Source of the DNA: Sedimentitalea sp042687825
GTDB lineage: Bacteria; Pseudomonadota; Alphaproteobacteria; Rhodobacterales; Rhodobacteraceae
DNA length: 64,000 bases
Reading direction: 5' to 3'
NCBI RefSeq assembly: GCF_042687825.1
Contig: NZ_JBHUQE010000005.1
Coordinates: forward strand, 62,001 to 126,000
Both the position numbers and the translations under genes were made by a program. The notes below the pieces were generated by a model, which did no database searches, had not been told where the DNA came from, and worked only from the letters and a program-made list of their open reading frames with translations. Shown piece after piece: positions 45,093-53,436 of the stretch; within the stretch, counting starts at the first letter, position 1, and every line of letters begins with the position of its first letter.

Positions 45093-47027
45093 ATGCGAAG
45101 ACCGCCGATTGTATATGCCCTGTTCAGTTTCGTGATCGGCGCCCTGCTGTGCATCGTGGCCGCCGGTTTCGCGGTCAAGACGGTGCAGGAAAGTTCGGAA
45201 ATCGCGGTGCGCGGGGTTCTGGACGACGCCGGCTATAGCTGGTCCGAGGTCCATGCCGACGGGCTGCAGGTTGTCCTGACCGGCACCGCCCCCACCGAGG
45301 CCAAGCGGTTCGACGCGGTCAGCCGGGTCGGCTCTGTGGTGGATGCCGCCCGGATCATAAACCAGCTTGATGTCACGCCGACCGCCGATCTGGCGCCGCC
45401 GCGGTTCTCTGTCGAGATCCTGCGCAATGACAGCGGCGTGTCGCTGATCGGGCTGATCCCGGCCGCGACCGACCGGGAGGCGTTGCTGGCGCGCCTGACC
45501 GACATCGCTGACCCGGAACCGGTGACCGACCTGCTGGAAACCGCTGACCAGATGGCTCCGGCAGGCTGGCAGGACGCGCTGGACTTTGCCGTCACCGCGC
45601 TGTCGCGCCTGCCGCTATCAAAACTGTCGGTCACCGCCGGCCTGGTGCGCGTCACCGCGATCGCCGACAGCGCCCAGAGCCGCGACACGCTGGAGGCGGA
45701 ACTGACCCGCGCCGCGCCGCCGGGGTTGCGGATGTCGATGGACATCGCCGCGCCGCGCCCGGTGATCACGCCCTTTACCTTGCGGTTTCTGATCGACGAA
45801 CAGGGCGCACGGTTTGACGCCTGTTCGGCCGATACCGAGAAATCCCGTGCCCGTATCCTGGGCGCGGCCTTTCGCGCCGGGCTGGCCGGCAACGACGTCT
45901 GCACCCTGGGCCTGGGCGTGCCCTCGCCGCATTGGGCGCGCGCCGCCGAACTGGCCATCGCGGCCCTGGCGGAACTGGGCGGCGGAGCGGTGACCTTTGC
46001 CGATGCCGATATCACGCTGGTCGCCGCCGAAGGCGTCAGCCCGACGGCATTTGACCGCATCGTCGGCGAGCTGGAAACCGCCCTGCCCGAGGTGTTTGCG
46101 CTGCACGCGATCCTGCCCGCGCCAAAGAACGGCACCGATGCCGGCCCGCCGGAATTCGTCGCCACGCTCAGCCCCGAAGGTCTGGTTCAGCTGCGCGGCC
46201 GGCTCAGCGACGAGGCCCTGCGCCAGGCCGCCGACAGCTATGCCCGGGCGCGGTTCGGGTCGGACAATGTCTATACCGCCGCGCGGATCGCCAGCGATCT
46301 GCCCGGCGACTGGCCGGTGCGGGTTCTGGCCGGGCTCGAAGCGCTGTCGCTGCTGGGCAACGGTGCCACCATTGTCACCCCGGGCCATGTGCTGATCCGC
46401 GGCATCAGCACCCGCGAAGAGGCTGCCGCCGATATTGCCAGACTGCTTTCGGATCGTCTGGGCGAGGCGGAAACCTTTAATCTCGACGTCACCTTTCGCC
46501 CGCCCCCGCCGCCGGCGGATCTGCCGCCGCCGCCCGAGGAATGCGAGGCCCGGCTGGCCGAGATCCAGGCCGCCAAAAAGATCATGTTCGAACCCGGCTC
46601 GGCCACTATCGCCGGCGAATCCGCCGCGACGATGGACCAGATCGCGGATCTGCTGAACCTGTGCGGCGACATCCGGTTGGAGATCCAGGGCCATACCGAC
46701 AGCCAGGGCCGCGAAAGCATGAACCAGCAGCTGAGCCAGGCCCGCGCCCAGTCGGTGCTGAACGAATTGCGCGATCGCCGGGTGCTGACATCGACCTATG
46801 CCGCCGTCGGCTATGGCGAGGCCCAGCCGATCGAAAGCAACAAGACCGAAGCCGGTCGCGAGGCCAACCGCCGGATCGAATTCCACTGGATCCGGCCGGA
46901 ACCGATACCGGAACAGCAAAAAACCCTCGAAGAGCTGTCCAGCAAGCCGCCGGAAACCACCGATCCGGCCGCGTCAGCCGACCCGGCGGCCCCCAGCGGG
47001 GAAGGAAAAGACAATGAACAGAACTGA
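45093..47027 (+). CDS. BON- and OmpA-domain outer membrane/peptidoglycan protein
   Basis: 644 residues. An N-terminal hydrophobic segment (IVYALFSFVIGALLCIVAAGF) acts as signal or anchor. The middle is built from BON-like units: AVRGVLDDAGYSW, VVLTGTAPTEAKRFDAV and repeats further on (LVQLRGRLSDEALRQAADS, LIRGISTREEAAADIA). A Pro-rich hinge (PPPPPADLPPPPEE) leads into the OmpA C-terminal peptidoglycan-binding domain (KIMFEPGSATIAGESA, LEIQGHTDSQG, SQARAQSVLNELRDRRV, ANRRIEFHW). It probably links the membrane to the cell wall, as ArfA/OmpATb-type proteins do. The last 14 bp overlap a small coiled-coil gene. Confidence 0.88.
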   Translation: MRRPPIVYALFSFVIGALLCIVAAGFAVKTVQESSEIAVRGVLDDAGYSWSEVHADGLQVVLTGTAPTEAKRFDAVSRVGSVVDAARIINQLDVTPTADLAPPRFSVEILRNDSGVSLIGLIPAATDREALLARLTDIADPEPVTDLLETADQMAPAGWQDALDFAVTALSRLPLSKLSVTAGLVRVTAIADSAQSRDTLEAELTRAAPPGLRMSMDIAAPRPVITPFTLRFLIDEQGARFDACSADTEKSRARILGAAFRAGLAGNDVCTLGLGVPSPHWARAAELAIAALAELGGGAVTFADADITLVAAEGVSPTAFDRIVGELETALPEVFALHAILPAPKNGTDAGPPEFVATLSPEGLVQLRGRLSDEALRQAADSYARARFGSDNVYTAARIASDLPGDWPVRVLAGLEALSLLGNGATIVTPGHVLIRGISTREEAAADIARLLSDRLGEAETFNLDVTFRPPPPPADLPPPPEECEARLAEIQAAKKIMFEPGSATIAGESAATMDQIADLLNLCGDIRLEIQGHTDSQGRESMNQQLSQARAQSVLNELRDRRVLTSTYAAVGYGEAQPIESNKTEAGREANRRIEFHWIRPEPIPEQQKTLEELSSKPPETTDPAASADPAAPSGEGKDNEQN

Positions 47028-47346
47028 GTTCATCATCGCCACAGCCATCATCCTGTTCGTCGCCTTTGCGACGGGCTGGTTCGCCAATTGGCTGGTGCAC
47101 AGATTTACCCGCGTCAACCAGAGCGATGTCGGAGAACTGGACCGGATGAGCCAGGAGCTGCACGAGGCCGAGGAAACCCGCGATCAGGCGATCACCTATC
47201 TGCAGCAGCGCGAAGCAGAACTGACCAACCAGCTGAGCCAGACCGAGGCCGAGCTGCGCGCCGCCATGGACGGGCTGCGCGACGCCCGGCAAGAGGCCGA
47301 GGAACTGCGCGGGTATGTCGACAGGATGAAGGCCGGTCAGGCCTGA
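47014..47346 (+). CDS. small membrane-anchored coiled-coil protein
   Basis: 110 residues from ATG 47014, with GGGGAAGGAAAAGACA upstream inside the OmpA gene. There is one N-terminal helix (FIIATAIILFVAFATGWFANWLV) and then a helical, heptad-like part of about 70 residues (ELDRMSQELHEAEETRDQAI, then QREAELTNQLSQTEAEL). It should sit in the inner membrane with its coiled coil on one side. Because it overlaps the OmpA/BON gene by 14 bp and is translated right after it, the two proteins probably act together. I recognise no named family. Confidence 0.75.
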   Translation: MNRTEFIIATAIILFVAFATGWFANWLVHRFTRVNQSDVGELDRMSQELHEAEETRDQAITYLQQREAELTNQLSQTEAELRAAMDGLRDARQEAEELRGYVDRMKAGQA

Positions 47347-47360
47347 GACCGGACCCCAGC

Positions 47361-47400
47361 CCCGGACGCCTCCGGACGCCCCCGGACGCCCCCGGACGCC
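47361..47400. repeat. four tandem copies of a 10-bp unit CCCGGACGCC
   Basis: Four head-to-tail units, the second with one T in place of C. They lie between the convergent coiled-coil gene and moaE, outside any coding frame. The copy number could vary by slippage. No terminator-like T-run follows. Confidence 0.9.
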
Positions 47401-47432
47401 AACGTGAAACCGGAACGAGGACGCGGGTGCCT

Positions 47433-47870
47433 TTACCAGCGGTCCAGCGCGGTTTCGTCGGCATCGCGGGCCGCCACCCAGCCGGCCCCGTGGCCGGTGA
47501 TCTCTTTCTTCCAGAACGGTGCCCGGGACTTGAGATAATCCATCAGGAATTCCGCCGCCTGAAACGCGTCCTGGCGGTGCCGCGCGGCGGTTGCGACCAT
47601 CATTATCATCTCGCCGGGGGTCAGCCGGCCATGCCGGTGAATCACCAAAACATCGCCCAGATTCCAGCGGTGTTGCGCCTCGCTGGCGATCTTTTGCACG
47701 GCGGATTCGGTCATGCCCGGATAATGCTCGATTTCCATCGCCACCAGATCGCGGGCTTCGTTGTCGCGCACGACCCCGGTAAAGGTCACCAGCGCCCCCA
47801 TTCCGGCCGCGCCGAAACCGCGCATTTCGGCCGCCGCATCAAAGGGCGCATCCTGAATGGCGATCCGCAT
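47433..47870 (-). CDS. moaE: molybdopterin synthase catalytic subunit
   Basis: 145 residues. MoaE motifs are VTFTGVVRDNEARDL, LVAMEIEHYPGMTE, VLVIHRHGRLTPGE and the active-site LKSRAPFWKKEIT with the catalytic lysines. With MoaD it adds the dithiolene sulfurs to precursor Z, giving molybdopterin. It follows moaD by 11 bp, both after pgsA. Confidence 0.95.
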   Translation of the reverse strand: MRIAIQDAPFDAAAEMRGFGAAGMGALVTFTGVVRDNEARDLVAMEIEHYPGMTESAVQKIASEAQHRWNLGDVLVIHRHGRLTPGEMIMMVATAARHRQDAFQAAEFLMDYLKSRAPFWKKEITGHGAGWVAARDADETALDRW

Positions 47871-47881
47871 CCCGGCCCTGC

Positions 47882-48127
47882 CTAGCCGCCGGTCATCGGC
47901 GGAAAGAACGCGACCTCGCGGGCGCCGGACAGCGGCGCGTCGAAATCGCTGAGCTCCTGATCGATCGCCACCCGCAGCGCGCCGAGATCGGCAAAGGCAG
48001 CGGCATAGCGCTCTTCGCGCCCGCGCAGTTCGGCAACCAGATCGGACACGGTCGCGGCCTGGGTGTCGATGCGTTCGCGCGGCAGCCCGATGCGTTCACG
48101 CACCCAGGCGAAATAGAGAACATCCAT
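47882..48127 (-). CDS. moaD: molybdopterin synthase sulfur carrier subunit
   Basis: 81 residues from ATG 48127, which shares one base with the pgsA stop (TGATG). It has the ubiquitin-like fold signature VLYFAWVRERIGLPRE, RVAIDQELSDFDAPLSGAREVAFFPPMTGG, ending in the Gly-Gly needed for thiocarboxylate formation. It delivers sulfur to MoaE. Confidence 0.93.
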   Translation of the reverse strand: MDVLYFAWVRERIGLPRERIDTQAATVSDLVAELRGREERYAAAFADLGALRVAIDQELSDFDAPLSGAREVAFFPPMTGG

Positions 48128-48792
48128 CAGCGCACCTCTTTCAGAAACGGCAGGGCCTTGCGAAGATAGTCCCAACCGGTCATCAGCGTCAAACCCGCGG
48201 CCAGCCACAGCAGCCACAACCCGATGCGTCCGGTCCAGTCCATGCCCGCGAGTTTCCAGCGCAGCCCGTGCAGATCTTCGACCTGACCGGTCAGGATGTC
48301 ATCCACAAGCTGCGCGTCCATGCCCCAGGCCGACATGCCGAGATAATGTTCGAATATCCCCTGCGCGAAAAGGACCGCAATGGCCACCATCTGCGCCGTC
48401 GTCTTCCACTTGGCCAGCGGCGTGACCTTGAGCGTCCCCGCGGTGCTGCCGAGAAACTCGCGCAGACCCGAGACAAAAACCTCGCGGAACAGGATCACGG
48501 TGGCCGGCAGCACCAGCCAGGGCGACATCGAGGAATAGCCGACGATGACCATCAGCGCGATGATCACCATCGCCTTGTCGGCAATCGGATCCAGCATCGC
48601 GCCCAGCTTTGTCTCTTGTTTCCAGGCGCGCGCCAGATAGCCGTCGACCCAGTCGGTGACCGAGGCGGAAATGAACAGGAGCAGCGCGAACCAATCGGCA
48701 TAGGGACGGTGAAAATACAGGAACATGATCGCCAGCCCCGGGGCCGCGATCAGGCGCAGAACAGTCAGGATATTGGGCAGGTTCCATTTCAT
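48127..48792 (-). CDS. pgsA: CDP-diacylglycerol-glycerol-3-phosphate 3-phosphatidyltransferase
   Basis: 221 residues, with an N-terminal LPNILTVLRLIAAPGLAIMF and the CDP-alcohol phosphotransferase motif SVTDWVDGYLARAWKQ followed by LGAMLDPIADK (spacing D-x2-D-G-x2-A-R-x8-G-x3-D-x3-D). It makes phosphatidylglycerol phosphate in the inner membrane. moaD and moaE follow in the same direction with one-base overlap, so PG synthesis and molybdopterin synthase genes are co-transcribed. Confidence 0.95.
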   Translation of the reverse strand: MKWNLPNILTVLRLIAAPGLAIMFLYFHRPYADWFALLLFISASVTDWVDGYLARAWKQETKLGAMLDPIADKAMVIIALMVIVGYSSMSPWLVLPATVILFREVFVSGLREFLGSTAGTLKVTPLAKWKTTAQMVAIAVLFAQGIFEHYLGMSAWGMDAQLVDDILTGQVEDLHGLRWKLAGMDWTGRIGLWLLWLAAGLTLMTGWDYLRKALPFLKEVR

Positions 48793-48923
48793 GAGCGGAC
48801 CCTACATCGGGGGTCAAAAACATGAAAGCGGGCGTTTGCCGTTCCGGGCGGCAATTGCCCGCACACGATGCCGCAATATGCTGTAGAATGCCGACCGGAC
48901 GAGACGGAAATCGGAGAGAACCG

Positions 48924-49331
48924 ATGCGTACTGTTTCGGTGAACCTATCCAACATCGCGGGAACCGAGGCGGCTTTGGGATGGGCGGGATCGCACACGAT
49001 TGTCGCGGACCGTCCTACAGGTGCGGCCGGCGGTCGCGGCCTGGGTTTCAACGGCGCCGAATTGCTGGCTCTGGCCTTGGGCGGCTGTTTTTGCAACGAC
49101 CTTCGCTATGTGGCGTATGAACTCGGCGCCAGCATCGACCGGTTACAGGTAAAAGTCACCCTCGAACTGGAGGGAGATCCCCTGGTTGCGACGTCTGCGC
49201 GAATGGATGTGATCTGCGCGACCCGGAACAAGAGCGACGCCGCCGAGGTCGTCCGGCGCGCGCAATCCAGCTGTATGGTCAGCCAATCCCTGACCCGCGG
49301 CGTTCCGGTGGAAATATTCGGACGGGCCTAG
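48924..49331 (+). CDS. OsmC family protein
   Basis: 135 residues from ATG 48924 (GGAGAG five bases upstream); an earlier ATG would add an Arg/Cys-rich stretch. It has the OsmC fold with NGAELLALALGGCFCNDLRYVA and QSSCMVSQSLTRGVPVEI, whose two cysteines are the peroxidatic and resolving residues of thiol-dependent OsmC/Ohr hydroperoxidases. It may reduce organic peroxides, but the spacing is that of general OsmC and the substrate is unknown. Its stop overlaps the uvrC stop by 4 bp. Confidence 0.85.
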   Translation: MRTVSVNLSNIAGTEAALGWAGSHTIVADRPTGAAGGRGLGFNGAELLALALGGCFCNDLRYVAYELGASIDRLQVKVTLELEGDPLVATSARMDVICATRNKSDAAEVVRRAQSSCMVSQSLTRGVPVEIFGRA

Positions 49332-51205
49332 CCCCTATCGTGAAAGAAATCGTAGATGGTTTCGGCCAGCGCGCCCGAAATGCCGTCCACCGCCTTGAGG
49401 TCGGCCAGATTGGCGCGGCTGACCGCCTTGGCGCTGCCGAAATGCGCCAGCAGCGCCCTTTTGCGCGCCGCCCCGACGCCGGGCACGTCATCCAGCGGTG
49501 TCGCGCCGATTGCCTTGGCACGTTTGGCGCGATGGGTGCCGATGGCAAAGCGGTGCGCCTCGTCGCGCAGGCGCTGCACGAAATACAGCACAGGATCATT
49601 GTGACGCAGCGCAAAGGGGCGCGCGCCGGGACGGTGAAATTCCTCTTTGCCGGCGTCGCGGTCCACGCCTTTGGCCACACCGACCATCGGAATGTCGGAA
49701 ACCCCATGATCCCGCATGATCGCGGCAACGGCGCTGACCTGACCGGCCCCGCCATCGATCAGCAACAGATCGGGCCATTGGCCCTTTTCGCGAGTCGGAT
49801 CATCCTTGATCAGGCGGGAAAAGCGCCGGTTCAGAACCTCTTTCATCATCCCGAAATCGTCGCCGGGCGTCAGATCGTCGCCGCGGATGTTGAACTTGCG
49901 ATAGCTGTTCTTTTCGAACCCCTCGGGGCCGGCGACGATCATCGCCCCGACGGCGTTGGTGCCCTGGATATGGCTGTTGTCATAGACCTCGATCCGCTGC
50001 GGCGGCGCATCCAGATCCAGCGTCTGGGCCAGTCCACGCAGCAGCCTGGCCTGGGTGGCGCTTTCTGACATGCGCCGGGCCAGGGATTCGCGGGCATTGC
50101 GCAGTGCCCCCGAGATCAACTCGGCCTTTTCGCCCCGCTGCGGCACCAGGATCGAGACCTTGCGCCCGGCCTTTTCGCCAAGCGCCCGGGCCATCAGGTC
50201 GGCGTTTTCGATCTCGTCGGACAGGATCAACTGTCGCGGCGGTTCCTTGTTGTCATAGAACTGACCCAGAAACGCCTCCATCGCCTCGGCGGCGGATACA
50301 TCGGCCCCGACGCGGGGGTAAAAGTCGCGGTTGCCCCAGTTCTGGTTGGCGCGGATGAAAAACACCTGAACACAGGCCTGCCCGCCCTCCATGTGCAGCG
50401 CGACGACATCGGCCTCGGTGACGCCGCGCGGGTTGATACCCTGACTGGTCTGCACCTGGGTCAGGGCGCGGATGCGGTCGCGCAGCCCGGCGGCGCGCTC
50501 GAATTCCATCGCCTCGGCAGCCTCGGCCATCTGCTCGGCCAGGTCCTCTTGCACCCGGGTCGAGCGGCCGGACAGGAATCGTTCGGCATCCCGTACGCTC
50601 TCGGCATAATCCTCTGGGCTGATCAATCCGACACAGGGGGCCGAACAGCGCTTGATCTGGTACAGCAGACAGGGCCGGGTGCGGCTGTCGAACATGGCAT
50701 CCGAACAATTGCGCAGCAGAAACGCCTTTTGCAGCTGGTTCAGTGTGCGGTTGACGGCACCGGCGCTGGCGAATGGGCCGAAATAGGTGCCCTTATGCTT
50801 TTTGGCGCCACGGTGTTTCCTGATCTGCGGAAAGGCGTGATCGCGGGCCACCAGAATGTTGGGAAAGCTTTTGTCGTCGCGCAGCAGCACGTTGTATTTC
50901 GGCTTGAGCTGCTTGATCAGGTTCTGCTCCAGCAGCAGCGCTTCGGTCTCGGTCCGCGTCGTCAGGAACATCATCCGGGCGGTTTCGCGGATCATCCGGT
51001 CGATCCGGCCGGTATGACCGCCGGACCGGGCATAGCTGGATACCCGCGCGCGCAGGTTCCGGGCCTTGCCGACATAGAGCACGCGGCTTTCGGCATCCAG
51101 CATGCGATAGACCCCGGGCGAGCTGTCCAGCGTCCTGAGATAACTGCGGATGCAGGTATGGCCCGTCGGCGGGCGTTCAGCCGGGTGATCGGTCGTGTCG
51201 GTCAT
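49328..51205 (-). CDS. uvrC: UvrABC excinuclease subunit C
   Basis: 625 residues. The GIY-YIG nuclease domain is at the start (SSPGVYRMLDAESRVLYVGKARNLRARVSSY), then a Cys-rich SRTRPCLLYQIKRCSAPCVG, the UVR motif (LAEQMAEAAEAMEFERAAGLRD), the RNase-H-like second nuclease (VEVYDNSHIQGTNAVGAM), and HhH helices at the C-terminus. UvrC makes both incisions in nucleotide excision repair. A TTAA-N7-TTAA box stands 4 bp before the start codon. Confidence 0.96.
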   Translation of the reverse strand: MTDTTDHPAERPPTGHTCIRSYLRTLDSSPGVYRMLDAESRVLYVGKARNLRARVSSYARSGGHTGRIDRMIRETARMMFLTTRTETEALLLEQNLIKQLKPKYNVLLRDDKSFPNILVARDHAFPQIRKHRGAKKHKGTYFGPFASAGAVNRTLNQLQKAFLLRNCSDAMFDSRTRPCLLYQIKRCSAPCVGLISPEDYAESVRDAERFLSGRSTRVQEDLAEQMAEAAEAMEFERAAGLRDRIRALTQVQTSQGINPRGVTEADVVALHMEGGQACVQVFFIRANQNWGNRDFYPRVGADVSAAEAMEAFLGQFYDNKEPPRQLILSDEIENADLMARALGEKAGRKVSILVPQRGEKAELISGALRNARESLARRMSESATQARLLRGLAQTLDLDAPPQRIEVYDNSHIQGTNAVGAMIVAGPEGFEKNSYRKFNIRGDDLTPGDDFGMMKEVLNRRFSRLIKDDPTREKGQWPDLLLIDGGAGQVSAVAAIMRDHGVSDIPMVGVAKGVDRDAGKEEFHRPGARPFALRHNDPVLYFVQRLRDEAHRFAIGTHRAKRAKAIGATPLDDVPGVGAARKRALLAHFGSAKAVSRANLADLKAVDGISGALAETIYDFFHDRG

Positions 51206-51509
51206 GGCATTAACGTATGGTTAACCTTTGATTCTCAACCTATGGCTGCAATCTTGCCGGGGTAGGTTCAAGTCCAAACAAATCCACGAAACATGTGGAT
51301 AAGTCTGCAGATATCTTTGGGGCACCGCGAATTTTCCTTTTGTTTTGGCTGATTTCGCTGATTTGCCCATTTTTTAGGCGGCTTTTCAAGTCATTGAAAT
51401 CAAAGAAAACTTTAGTGCTGTAAGCGCAAGTTTATGAAATATAAGACATTTTCGTAACGCCTCGGTAACACAGATTACACCGGTGCAAAACTTGACCCAA
51501 CGGTACCAG
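51206..51509. promoter_or_regulatory. AT-rich region between uvrC and the SDR gene
   Basis: 304 bp, AT-rich from about 51290 to 51470, unlike the GC-rich surroundings. It contains the uvrC promoter, a TTAA box next to uvrC and a looser GTAAC-N6-GTAAC pair (51450-51465). No ORF or RNA gene could be supported. Confidence 0.5.
51210..51224 (-). promoter_or_regulatory. CtrA-type box TTAA-N7-TTAA at uvrC
   Basis: TTAA-CGTATGG-TTAA, followed by CC on the plus strand, fits the CtrA consensus of alphaproteobacteria (TTAA-N7-TTAA). It is only 4 bp from the uvrC start codon, so binding would interfere with transcription or overlap the leader. This is a sequence match only. Confidence 0.5.
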
Positions 51510-52289
51510 TTACTCGACCCCCTGAACATCCGGGGTACGCCATCCGAGGTGCTGTCCACCATCCACGCAAAGCAGCTGTCCGGTCACCCCGGGCGCGTCC
51601 AGAAAATAGCCCAGAGCGGCGGTGATCTCGGGCGGGTTCACCCCCCGCCCCAACACCGTCGCAGAGCGTTGCGCGGCAAAATGGGCGTCGGACTGGCGGG
51701 CCCCTTGCAGCGTCGGACCGGGGCCGATGGCGTTGACCCGGATCGCCGGAGCCAGCGCCCGCGCCGCCGTCTGGGTCAGCGCCCACAGGCCCATCTTGGC
51801 CAGGGTATAGGTCATGAATTCCGGCGTCAGCTTGCGCACCCGCTGATCCAGCATGTTGACGACCAGCCCGGTGGCAACCGGTTCGCCGGCGGCGTCGATC
51901 TCCGGCTGCAAATCCTGGGCGGCCATCGCCTGGATCAGCACGAAGGGCGCGCGCAGATTGCTGTCCATGTGCCGGTCCCAGCTGCGTCGCGTGGCACTGT
52001 GGATCGTGTCATGTTCAAAGATCGACGCGTTGTTGACCAAACAGGTGACCGGCCCGCCCAGACCCTCCACTGCCGCCCCGAACAGACCGTCGGTCTGATC
52101 CGGGTCCAGCAGATCGGCCTGCAACGCCACCGACGCCCGACCCAGGGAACGGATCTCTTCCACCAAGGCCACAGCCGCCGCCTGCGAGGTGGCGTAATGC
52201 ACGGCCACGTCATGCCCGCGTCCGGCCAGGTACAGCGCCATCGCGCGGCCCAGGCGCGTTCCGGCACCGGTCACAAGACTGCGCATCAT
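51510..52289 (-). CDS. short-chain dehydrogenase/reductase
   Basis: 259 residues. The dinucleotide site is VTGAGTRLGRAMALYLAGRG; the TG-x3-RLG form is like pteridine reductases (FolM type). LVNNASIF is the NNAG-like motif. The catalytic pair is YTLAK (Tyr-x3-Lys). The substrate cannot be told. It ends in the AT-rich region before uvrC and starts 31 bp after the antiporter stop. Confidence 0.85.
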   Translation of the reverse strand: MMRSLVTGAGTRLGRAMALYLAGRGHDVAVHYATSQAAAVALVEEIRSLGRASVALQADLLDPDQTDGLFGAAVEGLGGPVTCLVNNASIFEHDTIHSATRRSWDRHMDSNLRAPFVLIQAMAAQDLQPEIDAAGEPVATGLVVNMLDQRVRKLTPEFMTYTLAKMGLWALTQTAARALAPAIRVNAIGPGPTLQGARQSDAHFAAQRSATVLGRGVNPPEITAALGYFLDAPGVTGQLLCVDGGQHLGWRTPDVQGVE

Positions 52290-52320
52290 GGTCAGGCCCC
52301 CCTCCGGCGATTGGAACGCA

Positions 52321-53268
52321 TCACGTCAATATGGCGATGACATAGGCCGCGTAGAGACCCGTCAAGGCAATGCCCCAGACCCGGGTGATGTCGACCTTGA
52401 AAAATACAAAGGGGATCAACAGCAACGACGCCGCCAGCATCACCCAAAGATCGAATTCCAGAAACGACGGATCGACCGGAATCTGGCCAAAGAACGTGGC
52501 GATGCCGACGATGGCCAGCAGGTTGAACATGTTGCTGCCGATCACATTGCCCATGGCGACATCGGCCTGCCGGCGCAGCGCGGCCATGACCGTGGTGGCC
52601 AGCTCCGGCAACGAAGTGCCCACGGCGACCAGGGTCAGGCCGATCACCGTGTCGCTGACCCCATAGGTCTGAGCGATCAGCGAGGCGTTCTCGACCAGCA
52701 GATGCGCCCCGATCGGCAGGCCGATCAGGCCGATGACCAGATACAGCGCCACCCGCCAATAGGGCATGTCCGGGTCCGCCTCCTCGATCTCGTCCAGGTC
52801 GTCGGGTTCGCCAGCACGGTGATGGGCATGGGCCTCGCGAAAGGCATCCCACAGGACGAAGGCCAGCAAGGTCAGCAGGATCAACCCGGTGGCCAGCGTG
52901 AAGGCGCCCAGAAACGCCAGCGCGATGAACACCAGCGAGGCCCCGAGCATGAACATATAGGTCTTTCGGCTGTGACATTCGCTGGTGTGCAGCGTCGCCA
53001 GCAGCGCCGGAATGCCCAGCACCAGCAGGATATTGGCGGTGTTAGATCCGACGACATTGCCCAGCGCGATGCCCGGCGCATTGTCCTTGACGGCACTGAT
53101 CGCGATCAGCAGTTCCGGGGCCGAGGTGCCGAAGGCGACGATGGTCAGGCTGACGATCAGCGCCGGCACGCCCAGCCGCAGGCTGAGATTGACCGCCCCG
53201 CGCACCAGCGCATCGCCGGCCAGCAACAGGATCGTCAGCCCAAGCGCCGATAGCAGCCATTCGGTCAT
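52321..53268 (-). CDS. calcium/sodium antiporter (YrbG family)
   Basis: 315 residues from ATG 53268 (GGAGG upstream). Two alpha-repeat motifs are seen: AFGTSAPELLIAISAV with LGNVVGSNTANIL, and VGTSLPELATTVMAA with MGNVIGSNMFNLL. About ten hydrophobic helices surround them, and an acidic loop (DDLDEIEEADPD) lies between the halves. It exchanges Na+ for Ca2+ across the inner membrane. It follows a small zinc-ribbon gene with a four-base overlap. Confidence 0.94.
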   Translation of the reverse strand: MTEWLLSALGLTILLLAGDALVRGAVNLSLRLGVPALIVSLTIVAFGTSAPELLIAISAVKDNAPGIALGNVVGSNTANILLVLGIPALLATLHTSECHSRKTYMFMLGASLVFIALAFLGAFTLATGLILLTLLAFVLWDAFREAHAHHRAGEPDDLDEIEEADPDMPYWRVALYLVIGLIGLPIGAHLLVENASLIAQTYGVSDTVIGLTLVAVGTSLPELATTVMAALRRQADVAMGNVIGSNMFNLLAIVGIATFFGQIPVDPSFLEFDLWVMLAASLLLIPFVFFKVDITRVWGIALTGLYAAYVIAILT

Positions 53269-53435
53269 CCCGTTCCTCCGTGGCCGCAGGCACAGGGACC
53301 CTTGCCAATGCGGTACCGGCCGCAGGACGGGCATTTGGCGGCATCCAGCCGGCCTTTGCCAGGAAAGCGCAGTTTGCCGAACATCGCCAGCACCGCCATT
53401 GCGATCAGAAACAGGGAAACGATCTTGATGATCAC
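53265..53435 (-). CDS. small zinc-ribbon membrane peptide
   Basis: 56 residues from GTG 53435, which begins one base after the S49 peptidase stop. The N-terminal half is a single helix (IIKIVSLFLIAMAVLAMFG). The C-terminal half has the four-cysteine ribbon CPSCGRYRIGKGPCAC. The end overlaps the antiporter ATG (ATGA). The tight spacing on both sides supports translation. No function is known; I recognise no named family. Confidence 0.75.
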   Translation of the reverse strand: MIIKIVSLFLIAMAVLAMFGKLRFPGKGRLDAAKCPSCGRYRIGKGPCACGHGGTG

Positions 53436-53436
53436 G

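Noticed and set aside
47361..47400. CRISPR-like repeat array
   Set aside because: The 10-bp units are directly joined with no spacers and no cas genes occur in the window.
51450..51465. GTAAC-N6-GTAAC pair as another CtrA site
   Set aside because: It lacks the TT in the half-sites and lies far from a start codon, so the match is too weak.
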